The notes beneath the pieces are model-generated. The model did not search any database, was not told where the DNA came from, and saw nothing but the letters and a program-made list of their open reading frames with translations. This document shows positions 35,462-44,374 of a DNA stretch of 57,186 nucleotides, in pieces. The DNA lies in assembly GCA_903875045.1 (NCBI GenBank), contig CAIQUS010000161.1:1-57186 (forward strand), given 5' to 3'. Position 1 is the stretch's first letter, and the number at the start of each line of letters is the position of its first letter. The DNA is from an uncultured Bacteroidales bacterium (GTDB lineage: Bacteria; Bacteroidota; Bacteroidia; Bacteroidales; FEN-979). A program made the position numbers and the translations under genes.

Positions 35462-37834
35462 ATGCATAAGTGTTTTCTGACTGTCACCTTTATTTTGGGC
35501 ATTATTTCATTGGAATTAAATGCGCAAACTATCCCCCCGGACCGTTGTGTCCGCGACAGTTTGTTTCGGATAAAACCACACGACAACCTTGTTCAGCAGG
35601 CTTTTATCTACCTCGAAATGGCTGAACAGATGAAAGATTATCTGCCTGATAAGTCATTCAGTTATATTATCAAAGCTTTCAAAATTTCAATCCTTGAAAA
35701 AGACAACAGCCTGAAAGCAAAGGCTATGATACAAATGGGCGATTTCTACGCCTTTAAGCGCCGGTTCCTGCTGGCACATGAACGATATCTGTCGGCAGCA
35801 AAAATTTATCAATCGATCAAAGATACGGCCGGCGAAGGAAATGCATTGTTATATGTCGGAGTGTTAAATCGTTTGCTGAATGCTGACTATAAATCGGTTG
35901 CCTATCTGAAGATGGGGCTGGTACTGGCCCAAAAAATCCATGATAAAGCATTGTGTTCGAAAATATATGATCAGTTGGGGCTCACTTTTCAGATGATGGG
36001 CTATGATCGTACGGCTATGTTATACTTTAACAGGGCACTCGTATTAACCCGAAAAATCGGTAACAGATTAGGTGAGTTATGTGTGTATAAAAATATCGGA
36101 AATTTTTATTTGTCCGGAAAACGGGATGAAGAAGCCTTGAAATATTTCACCTGGCTGTTGCAGGAAACGGGCCAATCAAGCCCGGATTTAACCGGGTCAA
36201 TTTATTCATGTATCGGTCACATCTACTCCACGAAAAAAGATTACCGTTCTTCTCTTGACTATAATCTTAAAGCATTAAAAATCAGGCAGATTGGTAAAAT
36301 ACCAGTTTCGGTGAACAGTTCACTGATCAATATTGCCGGGGATTATTTCAATCTCGAAAAACCGGATTCCGGGAAAATATACATGGATTCAGGATTAATA
36401 CTCGCAAATCGATATGGCAGGAAGAGCTATATTGAAAACGGTTATCGTCATCTTTACAACTATTACAATAACCAGGGAAATTATAAAAAGGCACTGGAAT
36501 GTTATGCACGCTTTAATTCGGTGCATGATGAGATCATCCGCGAACAGAACAAAAACAATATTGCAATTCTTGAAGCCCTTCAGCGCATTCAGGGTATTCA
36601 GCAAACCGGGAAAAAGTTTGCAACGGAACACGTTATTAACTCCCTTAATTTAAAATTTCACATTTATCAGACATCTGTGTTAAAGATCCTGATATGGGCG
36701 GCTGGTCTTTCCATGGTGTTTTTTGTATTGTCCCTGTTATATATCAGGCGTGGCAGAAGAAAAATGCAGAAATTACATCTTCAGCTATCGGATGAAATCC
36801 TCGAACGTGAGGCCATGGAGGTACATACACGTGAAAATGAAACGCAATACAAATTTATCACAGATAATTCGGTTGATTTTATCACCCACCTGGATCATGA
36901 AAAGAACCGGATATATGCCTCACCTGCCTCCCTCAGAGTTTATGGCTACGAACCGGAGGAGATTATCAACAAATCACCATACGATCTTACCATACCCCTG
37001 TTTCATGCCCTTGCAGAGACAAAATTCACTGAAATGGTCGAAACAAAGTCAGCGCGCCAATTTATTTGTCAGGCACAAAAAAAGGATGGCACTGTTTTTT
37101 GGGCCGAATCGATTTTACACCCGCTTTTCGATCCCGTCAGTGGTGTTTTTAAAGGAATTGTAGGAGTAACCCGCGATATTCAGGAACGTAAAACCAAAGA
37201 GATAGAAATTATGGAAGGAACAAAGCAAAAAGAGATTCTGCTGAAGGAGATACATCACAGGGTAAAAAATAATTTTGCCATTCTGGTGAGTTTGATCAAC
37301 ATGCAGGTGGCCCAGACCAAAAACCCGGAATTGGTGCAGTCACTTACCAACCTGCAGTTGCGTATCCGCACCATGTCACTTGTACATGAAATGCTTTACA
37401 GGTCGAACGATTTTGAAAAGATTTCCTTTCCGGGGTATCTACGGTCGCTGGCATCGGTGATTGCCGGCACTTATAATCGCCGGGATATATTGTTAACCGT
37501 TGAGGCAGATGAAGTTGTGATGGATATTGAAGCATCGATACCCCTCGGTCTGATCATCAATGAGATTCTGAGCAATTCCTTTAAGCATGGCTTTCCGGAT
37601 GGCAGGGCAGGCCGGATAAGCATTATCTTTCAGGTTGACCCGAAGAACGGATGCCAAACGCTTACATTGCAGGATGACGGGATTGGAATGCCCGACGGGG
37701 TAAAACTTGACCAGTTCAAGACCATGGGATTACAGGTTGTGCAGATTCTTTGTACGCAAATTGAAGCCAGGCTTGTTGTAGCCAATGGACCCGGCACCTG
37801 CTTCACCATCACATTTCATGAATTGGAAAGATGA
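35462..37834 (+). CDS. TPR-PAS sensor histidine kinase (HisKA_2 type)
   Basis: A signal peptide (ending LELNAQ near residue 22) is followed by tetratricopeptide repeats to about 400, which would be periplasmic. Then come one membrane helix near 405-425 (ILIWAAGLSMVFFVLSLLYI) and a PAS domain near 455-575. The kinase core contains IHHRVKNNFAILVSL, with the phosphorylated histidine at 598 or 599. This is the HisKA_2/HWE-like type, usually found with stand-alone response regulators. The ATPase domain shows NEILSNSFKHGF and DDGIGMP. No response regulator is encoded next to it, so its partner lies elsewhere. It sits between the copper pump and the phosphate genes, but nothing in the sequence links it to either stimulus. 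Confidence 0.88.
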   Translation: MHKCFLTVTFILGIISLELNAQTIPPDRCVRDSLFRIKPHDNLVQQAFIYLEMAEQMKDYLPDKSFSYIIKAFKISILEKDNSLKAKAMIQMGDFYAFKRRFLLAHERYLSAAKIYQSIKDTAGEGNALLYVGVLNRLLNADYKSVAYLKMGLVLAQKIHDKALCSKIYDQLGLTFQMMGYDRTAMLYFNRALVLTRKIGNRLGELCVYKNIGNFYLSGKRDEEALKYFTWLLQETGQSSPDLTGSIYSCIGHIYSTKKDYRSSLDYNLKALKIRQIGKIPVSVNSSLINIAGDYFNLEKPDSGKIYMDSGLILANRYGRKSYIENGYRHLYNYYNNQGNYKKALECYARFNSVHDEIIREQNKNNIAILEALQRIQGIQQTGKKFATEHVINSLNLKFHIYQTSVLKILIWAAGLSMVFFVLSLLYIRRGRRKMQKLHLQLSDEILEREAMEVHTRENETQYKFITDNSVDFITHLDHEKNRIYASPASLRVYGYEPEEIINKSPYDLTIPLFHALAETKFTEMVETKSARQFICQAQKKDGTVFWAESILHPLFDPVSGVFKGIVGVTRDIQERKTKEIEIMEGTKQKEILLKEIHHRVKNNFAILVSLINMQVAQTKNPELVQSLTNLQLRIRTMSLVHEMLYRSNDFEKISFPGYLRSLASVIAGTYNRRDILLTVEADEVVMDIEASIPLGLIINEILSNSFKHGFPDGRAGRISIIFQVDPKNGCQTLTLQDDGIGMPDGVKLDQFKTMGLQVVQILCTQIEARLVVANGPGTCFTITFHELER

Positions 37835-37881
37835 TATAAACGTCAGAATGTCAATTTATAAAGTTTAAATTTTCGCTATTC

Positions 37882-37920
37882 GTTAACAATTATTTAATGT
37901 AAACGTAACCATTTGTTAAC
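37882..37920 (+). promoter_or_regulatory. Candidate Pho-type operator (repeated GTTAAC/GTAAAC hexamers)
   Basis: GTTAAC occurs at 37882 and at 37915, 33 bases (about three helical turns) apart, with GTAAAC at 37899 and GTAACC at 37905 between them. The block ends 22 bases before the -7 box of the phosphate porin gene. Binding by a PhoB-like regulator is only a suggestion. Confidence 0.35.
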
Positions 37921-37941
37921 ATAGCCAGGGATGAGTAGAAA

Positions 37942-37949
37942 TACCTTTG
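37942..37949 (+). promoter_or_regulatory. Bacteroidota -7 element (TACCTTTG) for the phosphate regulon
   Basis: TACCTTTG fits TAnnTTTG and lies 22 bases before the porin start, so it is probably the main promoter of the porin and pst genes. Confidence 0.6.
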
Positions 37950-37971
37950 CCGAAAATTTAAACAAAAGACC

Positions 37972-39513
37972 ATGAAAAAAATTACAAACATCTTTTTAAC
38001 GTTCGCCCTGATCCTTCCCATGTTGATTTTGTCAACCGGCATCAAGGCACAAAAACAAACAGATGACCTGAGAAAAGAGCAGGATACGCTGAAAGAAAAT
38101 GTGAGCACCCTGCGCGACAAGATCAGTGGTGTTGAAGAAAGAATTGCAACAGCTGAAGGCGACCTTGCCAAGCTGACCAAGATTAAATTATCGGGTTATA
38201 TCCAGGCCCAGTATCTGCATTATGAAGCTTCCAATGCATACCCCGACAATGTTTTCATGCTTCGCAGGGTCAGGATCAAATTTCAGTACGAGCCAATCAA
38301 TGGTGTTGTATTTGTATTGCAGCCAGACTTTGTACCCGGCAACATCACCCTCAAAGATGCTTATGTACAGTTAAACGACCGCTGGCTGAAGACCTTTTCG
38401 CTGTATGCAGGTAAATTCAACAGGCCCAATTATGAGGTGGAATATTCATCAAGCAGCCGCGAAGTTCCGGAGCGTTCCCGTGTGATCCGCGCCATTTACC
38501 CTGATGAGCGTGCCACCGGTGCCAAGTTGGAGATTGCCCCGCCCAAAATTCCATTGAAAATTCAATTGGCCGTATTTAACGGCAATGACGGACTCACCAT
38601 CCCTGATGCTTCAGGGGTTAACATCAATCCGCTGAACAACGATTTCGACAAGCATAAAGATTTTATGGGCCGTGTAACCTACACCTTCAAACTCGGGCAG
38701 ATCGGAGCCCTCGGCATTGGTGCTCATGGCTATTATGGCAAGATCAAAGCCAACACGCTCGATGTGCTCAACTCTGATTATACCCTGAACAGGACCAATG
38801 ACAATGTTGGCAAACTCATTAAAAAGAACTGGGTGGGTTTTGAAGCTCAGCTCTATTTCGACTTTCTTGGCGGCCTTGCCCTCAAAGGGGAGTACATTTT
38901 CGGGGTGAATGGTACACCGGGGTATTCAAGCAAAACAACCGTTGTTGGTCCGCAGGTGGTAAGCGGCGGGAAAAACGATACAATCACATTAACCACCACT
39001 ACGGCCATCACTAACAATAACCGCCCGGCAATCGAACGGAATTTCAGCGGATACTATGTTTACCTGATCAAGAACATCGGCAAACATCATCAGGTGGCTT
39101 TCAGGTACGATTATTATGATCCCAATACCAAACTCGCCTCCGACCTCATTGGTGTAAATAGTTACAATGGCAATGTGGCTGTAAAAACCACCGATAAATA
39201 TACGTATGCCGGAACAAACCCGGTTGTGGCAACCAATGCCCAGACAAAGACTGAAGTAAAAAACTCCCTGACGAGCGGCACCAGTGATATCAAGTACCAG
39301 ACCATCACCCTTGGATACACCTATTTCTTTGATGACAACATCAAAATTATGCTTGGCTATGAAATCCCGATGAACAAAAAGATTGGTGTAAATTCAAAAG
39401 GCGTTGGAAACGTTACCACCGCGTATGCTGTGAACGGAGTACCGGGTGTTTGGGATTACAGCAATTCAATCAAACAGAATACATTGACGGTGAGGTTGCA
39501 GGTGAAGTTTTAA
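37972..39513 (+). CDS. OprO/OprP-type phosphate porin
   Basis: The 513-residue protein has a signal peptide (ending STGIKAQ near 23), a coiled-coil segment (DDLRKEQDTLKENVSTLRDK) that probably trimerises it in the periplasm, and then a beta-barrel of the phosphate-selective porin O/P family. The barrel begins SGYIQAQYLHYEAS and continues with FMLRRVRIKFQYEP and AYVQLNDRW; the last strand ends TVRLQVKF with the C-terminal phenylalanine typical of outer-membrane barrels. It heads a same-strand row with pstS, pstC, pstA, pstB and phoU, which makes phosphate uptake the likely role. A -7 box and repeated GTTAAC sites lie upstream and fit induction under phosphate limitation. Confidence 0.85.
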   Translation: MKKITNIFLTFALILPMLILSTGIKAQKQTDDLRKEQDTLKENVSTLRDKISGVEERIATAEGDLAKLTKIKLSGYIQAQYLHYEASNAYPDNVFMLRRVRIKFQYEPINGVVFVLQPDFVPGNITLKDAYVQLNDRWLKTFSLYAGKFNRPNYEVEYSSSSREVPERSRVIRAIYPDERATGAKLEIAPPKIPLKIQLAVFNGNDGLTIPDASGVNINPLNNDFDKHKDFMGRVTYTFKLGQIGALGIGAHGYYGKIKANTLDVLNSDYTLNRTNDNVGKLIKKNWVGFEAQLYFDFLGGLALKGEYIFGVNGTPGYSSKTTVVGPQVVSGGKNDTITLTTTTAITNNNRPAIERNFSGYYVYLIKNIGKHHQVAFRYDYYDPNTKLASDLIGVNSYNGNVAVKTTDKYTYAGTNPVVATNAQTKTEVKNSLTSGTSDIKYQTITLGYTYFFDDNIKIMLGYEIPMNKKIGVNSKGVGNVTTAYAVNGVPGVWDYSNSIKQNTLTVRLQVKF

Positions 39514-39579
39514 TGAACTTGAAATTGGAAATTGGAAAATAGAAATTGGAAATTACATTATTTCGTAAAATAAAAAAAA

Positions 39580-40419
39580 ATGAAAAAATTGAAAACAAAG
39601 ATCGGAATGGCAGCAATTGTGATGATTGCGGTGTTAGGTTTCGCCTTTATGCCTGCTCCCAAAAAAATAACAGTAAAAGGTTCTGACACCATGGTCATCC
39701 TTGCGCAGAAATGGGCCGAAGTGTACATGAAATCACACCCCCAGGCGATTGTGCAGGTAACAGGAGGTGGTTCCGGAACAGGTATCTCGGCGCTGATCAA
39801 CGGCGCGACCGACATTTGCAACTCCAGCCGCCCGATGAAACAATCAGAAATGGATAAGCTGAAAGACCGTTATGCTTCCATGGGAGTTGAAATCAGATGC
39901 GCCAAAGACGGCATCACCATCTTCCTGAACGAATCAAACCCGGTAAAAGAGTTGACTGTCAAACAGCTGAGTAATATTTTTTCAGGAAAAACCCGTAACT
40001 GGAAAGAAGTAGGCGGACCCGATCAGGACATCAAACTGTATGGCCGTGAGAACAGTTCAGGGACGTATGTGTTTTTCAAAGACAATGTGGTAAAAACGGA
40101 TTATGCAGCCAGTTGCCAAACCTTACCCGGCACTGCGGCGGTGGTGAATGCAGTTTCAAAAGATAAATACGGCATTGGTTATGGCGGCGCGGCTTATGCT
40201 GCCGGCGTAAAACACTGTGCGGTAAAAAAGGACGATAAAAGCCCTTCTTTTGTGGCCAATGCTGAAACTGTAAAATCAGGTCAGTATCCTATTACCCGAT
40301 ACCTTTACATGTATCTTTGCAACAGGCCTACCGGTGAGCTGAAGGCTTACATCGACTGGATTCTCAGCCCGGAAGGACAAAAACTCGTAACGGATATTGG
40401 ATATTTCCCGGTAAAATAG
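39580..40419 (+). CDS. pstS: Phosphate ABC transporter substrate-binding protein
   Basis: A short signal sequence (MKKLKTKIGMAAIVMIAVLG) precedes the PstS-type binding domain, which starts KITVKGSDTMVILAQKWAE. The phosphate-binding loops GGGSGTGISAL near 65-76, CNSSRPMK near 85 and GRENSSGTYVFFKD near 149 are all present. At 279 residues it belongs to the short PstS branch common in Bacteroidota. It would capture phosphate in the periplasm and pass it to PstC and PstA. It follows the porin gene after 66 bases, a gap that contains a small AAATTGG repeat and no visible promoter, so readthrough is likely. Confidence 0.9.
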   Translation: MKKLKTKIGMAAIVMIAVLGFAFMPAPKKITVKGSDTMVILAQKWAEVYMKSHPQAIVQVTGGGSGTGISALINGATDICNSSRPMKQSEMDKLKDRYASMGVEIRCAKDGITIFLNESNPVKELTVKQLSNIFSGKTRNWKEVGGPDQDIKLYGRENSSGTYVFFKDNVVKTDYAASCQTLPGTAAVVNAVSKDKYGIGYGGAAYAAGVKHCAVKKDDKSPSFVANAETVKSGQYPITRYLYMYLCNRPTGELKAYIDWILSPEGQKLVTDIGYFPVK

Positions 40420-40499
40420 TGTTTGGCAGCTACCATTAAATGTGCAAAGGATGACGGGCGACATTTATCGATGTTGCCTGTGATCGTTAAAAATAACCA

Positions 40500-41624
40500 A
40501 TGAAGAATTCAACAGATCACAAAGGATTTGTATTTACCAAAGAGTCGTTGAAAAAGAAATTCAGGTGGTCAGAATTTCTTTCCGAAAAGATCATTACCGG
40601 GGTGGGTTTTCTATCCATTACCATCATCGTGCTGATCTTTTTCTTTGTGTTCAAGGAATCCATTCCTATTTTTTATACCCAGAAAAAGGTGGTTGCAAAG
40701 GTTGAAACCTTTCAGAAACAAGAGCAATACGGTGGTGAATCGGATACAGTGCAGACCAATTCTTCTGGGCAGGAACAATATGGGGAAACTACGGCTGACA
40801 CCATGATGATTGAGAACCAGACAAGGGTAGATGATACCATTGTTCATGGATCTGATAAAGCCACCGCAAAAAGTTTGCTGGGGACACAGTGGTTGCCGGT
40901 TTCCGATAATCCCCGGTATGGATTGATTCCGCTTTTTGTCGGCACCCTGAAAATAACCCTCATCGCCATATTATTTGCCGCCCCCATTGCCATCCTGGCC
41001 GCGTTGTTTTCTGCATCCTTCGCGCCATACTGGCTGCGTGAACTGATCAAGCCGGCCATTGAACTGCTGGCAGGTTTTCCGTCGGTGGTGATCGGATTTT
41101 TCGCCCTGATGGTGATGGCCTCCTTTTTCCAGAATATTTTTGGGTATGACGGCCGGCTGAATGCATTTGTGGGAGGCGTAGCCATGGCCCTGGCAGCCAT
41201 TCCGATTATTTTTACCATTACCGAAGATGCCCTTACCGCCGTTCCACGTACCTATACAGAAGCAAGCCTTGCCTTGGGGGCAACCAGATGGCAAACAGCT
41301 TTGTTTGTAACCCTTCCTGCCGCCACCCCGGGAATATTTGCTGCCATCCTGCTGGGGATAGGCCGTGTTTTCGGGGAGACCATGATCGCCCTGATGGCTA
41401 CCGGAAATGCAGCGATGATCGGGATCAACCCGTTTGAATCGGTCCGCACCCTGGCAGCTACCATCGGCGCTGAAATGGCTGAGGTTGTTTTTGGGGATAC
41501 GCATTACAATGTGCTCTTTCTGATAGGCTCGCTGCTGTTTATCTTTACATTCAGCCTGAATGCCCTCGCTGAGTTTTATGTGAAAGGCAAATTGGTGAAA
41601 CGTTTTCAGGGGAAACAGTCATGA
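40500..41624 (+). CDS. pstC: Phosphate ABC transporter permease PstC
   Basis: The membrane core shows the ABC permease signature, EASLALGATRWQTALFVTLP, near 257-276, with six or so helices from about residue 145 onward. After the first helix (residues 34-56) there is an unusual periplasmic loop of about 85 residues with a repeated QEQYGGE / QEQYGET motif and many acidic residues, not found in short PstC proteins of model bacteria. It pairs with PstA to form the inner-membrane channel. Its stop overlaps the pstA start by four bases (ATGA), which supports coupled translation and equal amounts of both subunits. Confidence 0.92.
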   Translation: MKNSTDHKGFVFTKESLKKKFRWSEFLSEKIITGVGFLSITIIVLIFFFVFKESIPIFYTQKKVVAKVETFQKQEQYGGESDTVQTNSSGQEQYGETTADTMMIENQTRVDDTIVHGSDKATAKSLLGTQWLPVSDNPRYGLIPLFVGTLKITLIAILFAAPIAILAALFSASFAPYWLRELIKPAIELLAGFPSVVIGFFALMVMASFFQNIFGYDGRLNAFVGGVAMALAAIPIIFTITEDALTAVPRTYTEASLALGATRWQTALFVTLPAATPGIFAAILLGIGRVFGETMIALMATGNAAMIGINPFESVRTLAATIGAEMAEVVFGDTHYNVLFLIGSLLFIFTFSLNALAEFYVKGKLVKRFQGKQS

Positions 41625-42520
41625 GCAAACAGAAATCGATCACCGGCGGCTTGTTTATCGGGGCTACGGCATTTTCTGCCTTCCTGATCATTGCCGTAAT
41701 CATTATCCTGCTGGTAGTGATTATCAACGGAGGAAAAGGTACATTTTCATGGGAATTTCTGACAGCTTTCCCCGAAGATGGCATGATGAAAGGGGGAATT
41801 TTTCCGGCAATCTATGGAACCGTTTTGCTGGTACTGATCATGTCGGTTGCAGCTGTTCCGTTTGGCACCATTACAGCCATTTACCTCACCGAATATGCCC
41901 ATGAAAAATCAATCATGGCACAAACCATCCGTTTTGCGGTACGTACCCTGGCCACTGTGCCTTCCATCATATTTGGTTTATTCGGGCTTGGCTTTTTTAT
42001 CAAATTTGTCGGCACCGGCATGGACGATGTATTTCTTGGCGGCCAGTTAAAATGGGGCCAGCCGAATATTCTCTGGGCCAGTCTGACGATGGCTCTGCTC
42101 ACCCTTCCGGTGGTGATTGTTTCAGTTGAAGAGGCTATCCGCACTGTCCCCCGTGAAATGCGTGAAGCAAGCCTCGCTCTCGGTGCTACAAAATGGGAAA
42201 CCATCAAACGGATTGTCCTTCCCGGCTCTCGTTCGGGGATCATGACCGGTACTATCTTAGCCGTAAGCCGCGGTGCCGGCGAAGTTGCACCCATCCTGTT
42301 TACCGGCGCAGCCTATTACCTCGCAACCCTGCCAACCTCTCTGAGCGATCAGTTTATGAACCTAGGATATCACATTTATATCATGGCGACCCAATCGGCC
42401 AATGTGGATCAGACCCTGCCCATTCAGTTTGCCACCACCATGGTGTTGTTAATGCTTACTTTTTTGTTAAATTTGACAGCAGTTATCATCCGTTCACGCT
42501 TACGCCGGAAGGCCAAATGA
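41621..42520 (+). CDS. pstA: Phosphate ABC transporter permease PstA
   Basis: The 299-residue protein has six predicted membrane helices and the permease loop REMREASLALGATKWETIKR, which docks onto the ATPase. Other family stretches are PFGTITAIYLTEYA and PSIIFGLFGLGFFIKF. It begins inside the last codon of pstC. PstB follows after 67 bases on the same strand, a spacing that still fits one transcript. Confidence 0.92.
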   Translation: MSKQKSITGGLFIGATAFSAFLIIAVIIILLVVIINGGKGTFSWEFLTAFPEDGMMKGGIFPAIYGTVLLVLIMSVAAVPFGTITAIYLTEYAHEKSIMAQTIRFAVRTLATVPSIIFGLFGLGFFIKFVGTGMDDVFLGGQLKWGQPNILWASLTMALLTLPVVIVSVEEAIRTVPREMREASLALGATKWETIKRIVLPGSRSGIMTGTILAVSRGAGEVAPILFTGAAYYLATLPTSLSDQFMNLGYHIYIMATQSANVDQTLPIQFATTMVLLMLTFLLNLTAVIIRSRLRRKAK

Positions 42521-42587
42521 TGTTGAAACCTTCCGGGTTTCTCAAATCCGGAAGGTTTGCAGATGAAAATAAGAATTGATCTCAACG

Positions 42588-43346
42588 ATGAAAGAAGTTA
42601 AAATAAAGACCCGGAATTTAACACTGTTTTACGGTGAAAAAATGGCATTGAATTCCATCACCATGGATATACCGGAGAAGGAGGTTACCGCTTTTATCGG
42701 TCCTTCCGGTTGCGGGAAATCCACCTTTTTGCGTACCCTGAACCGCATGAATGACCTCATTCCCAACGTTCGGATCACAGGTGAAGTGCTGGTGGATTCC
42801 CTCAACATTTACGATAAACAAATCGATGTGGTTAACCTTCGTAAAAAGGTTGGCATGGTTTTTCAAAAATCAAACCCCTTCGCCAAGTCGATTTTTGAAA
42901 ATGTGGCTTATGGCCCCAGGATCAACGGGATCAACCAGAAGTCAAAACTGGAAGAGATTGTTGAAACCTCCCTGAAGAAGGCATTTATATGGGAGGAGGT
43001 CAAAGACCGTTTGAACAATTCGGCCATGGCATTGTCGGGAGGCCAGCAGCAACGCATGTGTATTGCCCGTACACTGGCAGTAGAGCCTGAGATTATTTTG
43101 ATGGATGAGCCGGCCAGTGCCCTCGACCCGATTTCAACAGCCAAAATAGAAGAACTGATCTTTGAACTGAAAAAAAGCTATACCATCGTCATTGTTACCC
43201 ATAATATGCAGCAGGCAGCCCGGGTGAGCGATCTTACGGCCTTCTTTTATCTTGGCGAACTGATAGAATTCGGAAAAACAAAGAAAATATTCACCACCCC
43301 GGATAAGAAGCACACGGAGGAGTATATCACCGGAAGATTCGGATAA
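42588..43346 (+). CDS. pstB: Phosphate ABC transporter ATPase
   Basis: All ATPase motifs are present: Walker [10 protein letters not shown] near 38-46, the Q-loop VFQKSNPF, the signature LSGGQQQRM, Walker [14 protein letters not shown] and the switch histidine in [17 protein letters not shown] following the Walker A helix is typical of PstB. The ATG at 42588 is chosen over a TTG at 42576 because it matches the family length of about 252 residues. It powers phosphate import through PstC and PstA. Confidence 0.94.
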   Translation: MKEVKIKTRNLTLFYGEKMALNSITMDIPEKEVTAFIGPSGCGKSTFLRTLNRMNDLIPNVRITGEVLVDSLNIYDKQIDVVNLRKKVGMVFQKSNPFAKSIFENVAYGPRINGINQKSKLEEIVETSLKKAFIWEEVKDRLNNSAMALSGGQQQRMCIARTLAVEPEIILMDEPASALDPISTAKIEELIFELKKSYTIVIVTHNMQQAARVSDLTAFFYLGELIEFGKTKKIFTTPDKKHTEEYITGRFG

Positions 43347-43384
43347 TTGTTTCAGTGTGAGATGGAAATGAATTTTTGATTTAC

Positions 43385-43482
43385 GATTTACGATTTACGA
43401 TTTTTCTATATAGTAAGCATCATTTCGTAAATTACGTCTGCCATTTCCTAAATCAAAAATCAAAAATCGTAAATCGTACATC
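43385..43482. repeat. Inverted repeat of GATTTAC units between pstB and phoU
   Basis: A 21-base arm at 43385-43405 pairs with 43462-43482 with one mismatch. The left arm is part of a run of GATTTAC heptamers from 43378. The RNA would form a long AU-rich hairpin in the pstB-phoU gap; there is no following T-run. Confidence 0.75.
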
Positions 43483-43495
43483 AAAAATTAAAATT

Positions 43496-44200
43496 ATGGA
43501 ACGTCACTTCGAACATGAACTGGAAAAACTGAATAACCGGATCCTCAAGATGGGAAACCTGGTATACGTCCAGGTTCACAACTCCCTGGAGGCACTGCTT
43601 ACCTGTAACCTGGAACTGGCGCAACAGGTGGTAGGGTTGGACAATAAGGTAGACAAACTTGATGTGAAGATCGACAAGTTGTGCCAGCGCATTTTTGCCC
43701 TTACCCAGCCTGTGGCTACCGATTTGCGGCTGATCATGTCGGCATTGAAAATGAACAACGATCTTGAGCGACTTGGCGACCTTGCGGTGAATATTTCCGG
43801 GAAGATAGAGGGAGTAAGTGAATACAAAGAAATCCTGACTGAACTCCATGTGGACGAACTGGCCAACATGGCCGATCTGATCGTCAAGGATGTCGTCAAC
43901 ATCCTGCACTCGCGCAACACTACGTTTGTAAAGGATATTTTTACTGCAGCCAGTGCCATTGAAGCGAAGGTTCAGGCCATTTCCGGCAGGATCCTGGATG
44001 AGATGATGCATAAAACCGATGTCATCGTGGTAGCCACCAACCTGATCATCATCCTCACGCAGATTGACCGTATCGCCGGCTATTCAACCAATATTGCCGA
44101 ATCGATCGTTTTTATCGTAGATGGCAAGATGATCAAGCATAAGAATCCGTTTAAGGAAGGGCGACTTGGGACAACGGAGGTGCAGGAGGTGGGGGAATAG
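43496..44200 (+). CDS. phoU: Phosphate signalling protein PhoU
   Basis: The 234-residue protein has the two three-helix bundles of PhoU. The first metal-binding stretch is near DLRLIMSALKMNNDLERLGD, and the second is near IIILTQIDRIAGYSTNIAES, the pattern ExxxDxxxD being relaxed in the second half. PhoU restrains the phosphate transporter and its two-component system when phosphate is plentiful. The ATG at 43496 is preferred, since the 40 residues further upstream are encoded by the AT-rich inverted repeat and are not conserved in style. It closes the phosphate row; a GTGGGCGA repeat follows at once. Confidence 0.9.
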   Translation: MERHFEHELEKLNNRILKMGNLVYVQVHNSLEALLTCNLELAQQVVGLDNKVDKLDVKIDKLCQRIFALTQPVATDLRLIMSALKMNNDLERLGDLAVNISGKIEGVSEYKEILTELHVDELANMADLIVKDVVNILHSRNTTFVKDIFTAASAIEAKVQAISGRILDEMMHKTDVIVVATNLIIILTQIDRIAGYSTNIAESIVFIVDGKMIKHKNPFKEGRLGTTEVQEVGE

Positions 44201-44202
44201 AG

Positions 44203-44274
44203 GTGGGCGAGTGGGCGAGTGGGCGAGTGGACAAGTGGACGAGTGGACGAGTGGACAGGTGGGCGAGTGGGCAG
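44203..44274. repeat. Octanucleotide tandem repeat GTGGGCGA x9 (imperfect)
   Basis: Nine units of GTGGGCGA or variants such as GTGGACAA and GTGGACGA fill the space straight after the phoU stop. It is strongly purine-biased, with no cytosine-rich strand partner nearby. Confidence 0.85.
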
Positions 44275-44325
44275 GGATATTTAGTTTTCATTGGTTTTTG
44301 AGGCGGTGAATTCCACTTATTTGAC

Positions 44326-44333
44326 TATTTTTG
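44326..44333 (+). promoter_or_regulatory. Bacteroidota -7 element (TATTTTTG)
   Basis: TATTTTTG matches TAnnTTTG and lies 41 bases before the chosen start of the sugar transporter. It lies inside the longer open frame beginning at 44291, which argues against that earlier start. Confidence 0.55.
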
Positions 44334-44374
44334 TGGCGAATATTCTCACAAAATTCCGCATCAATTTTTTCTCC

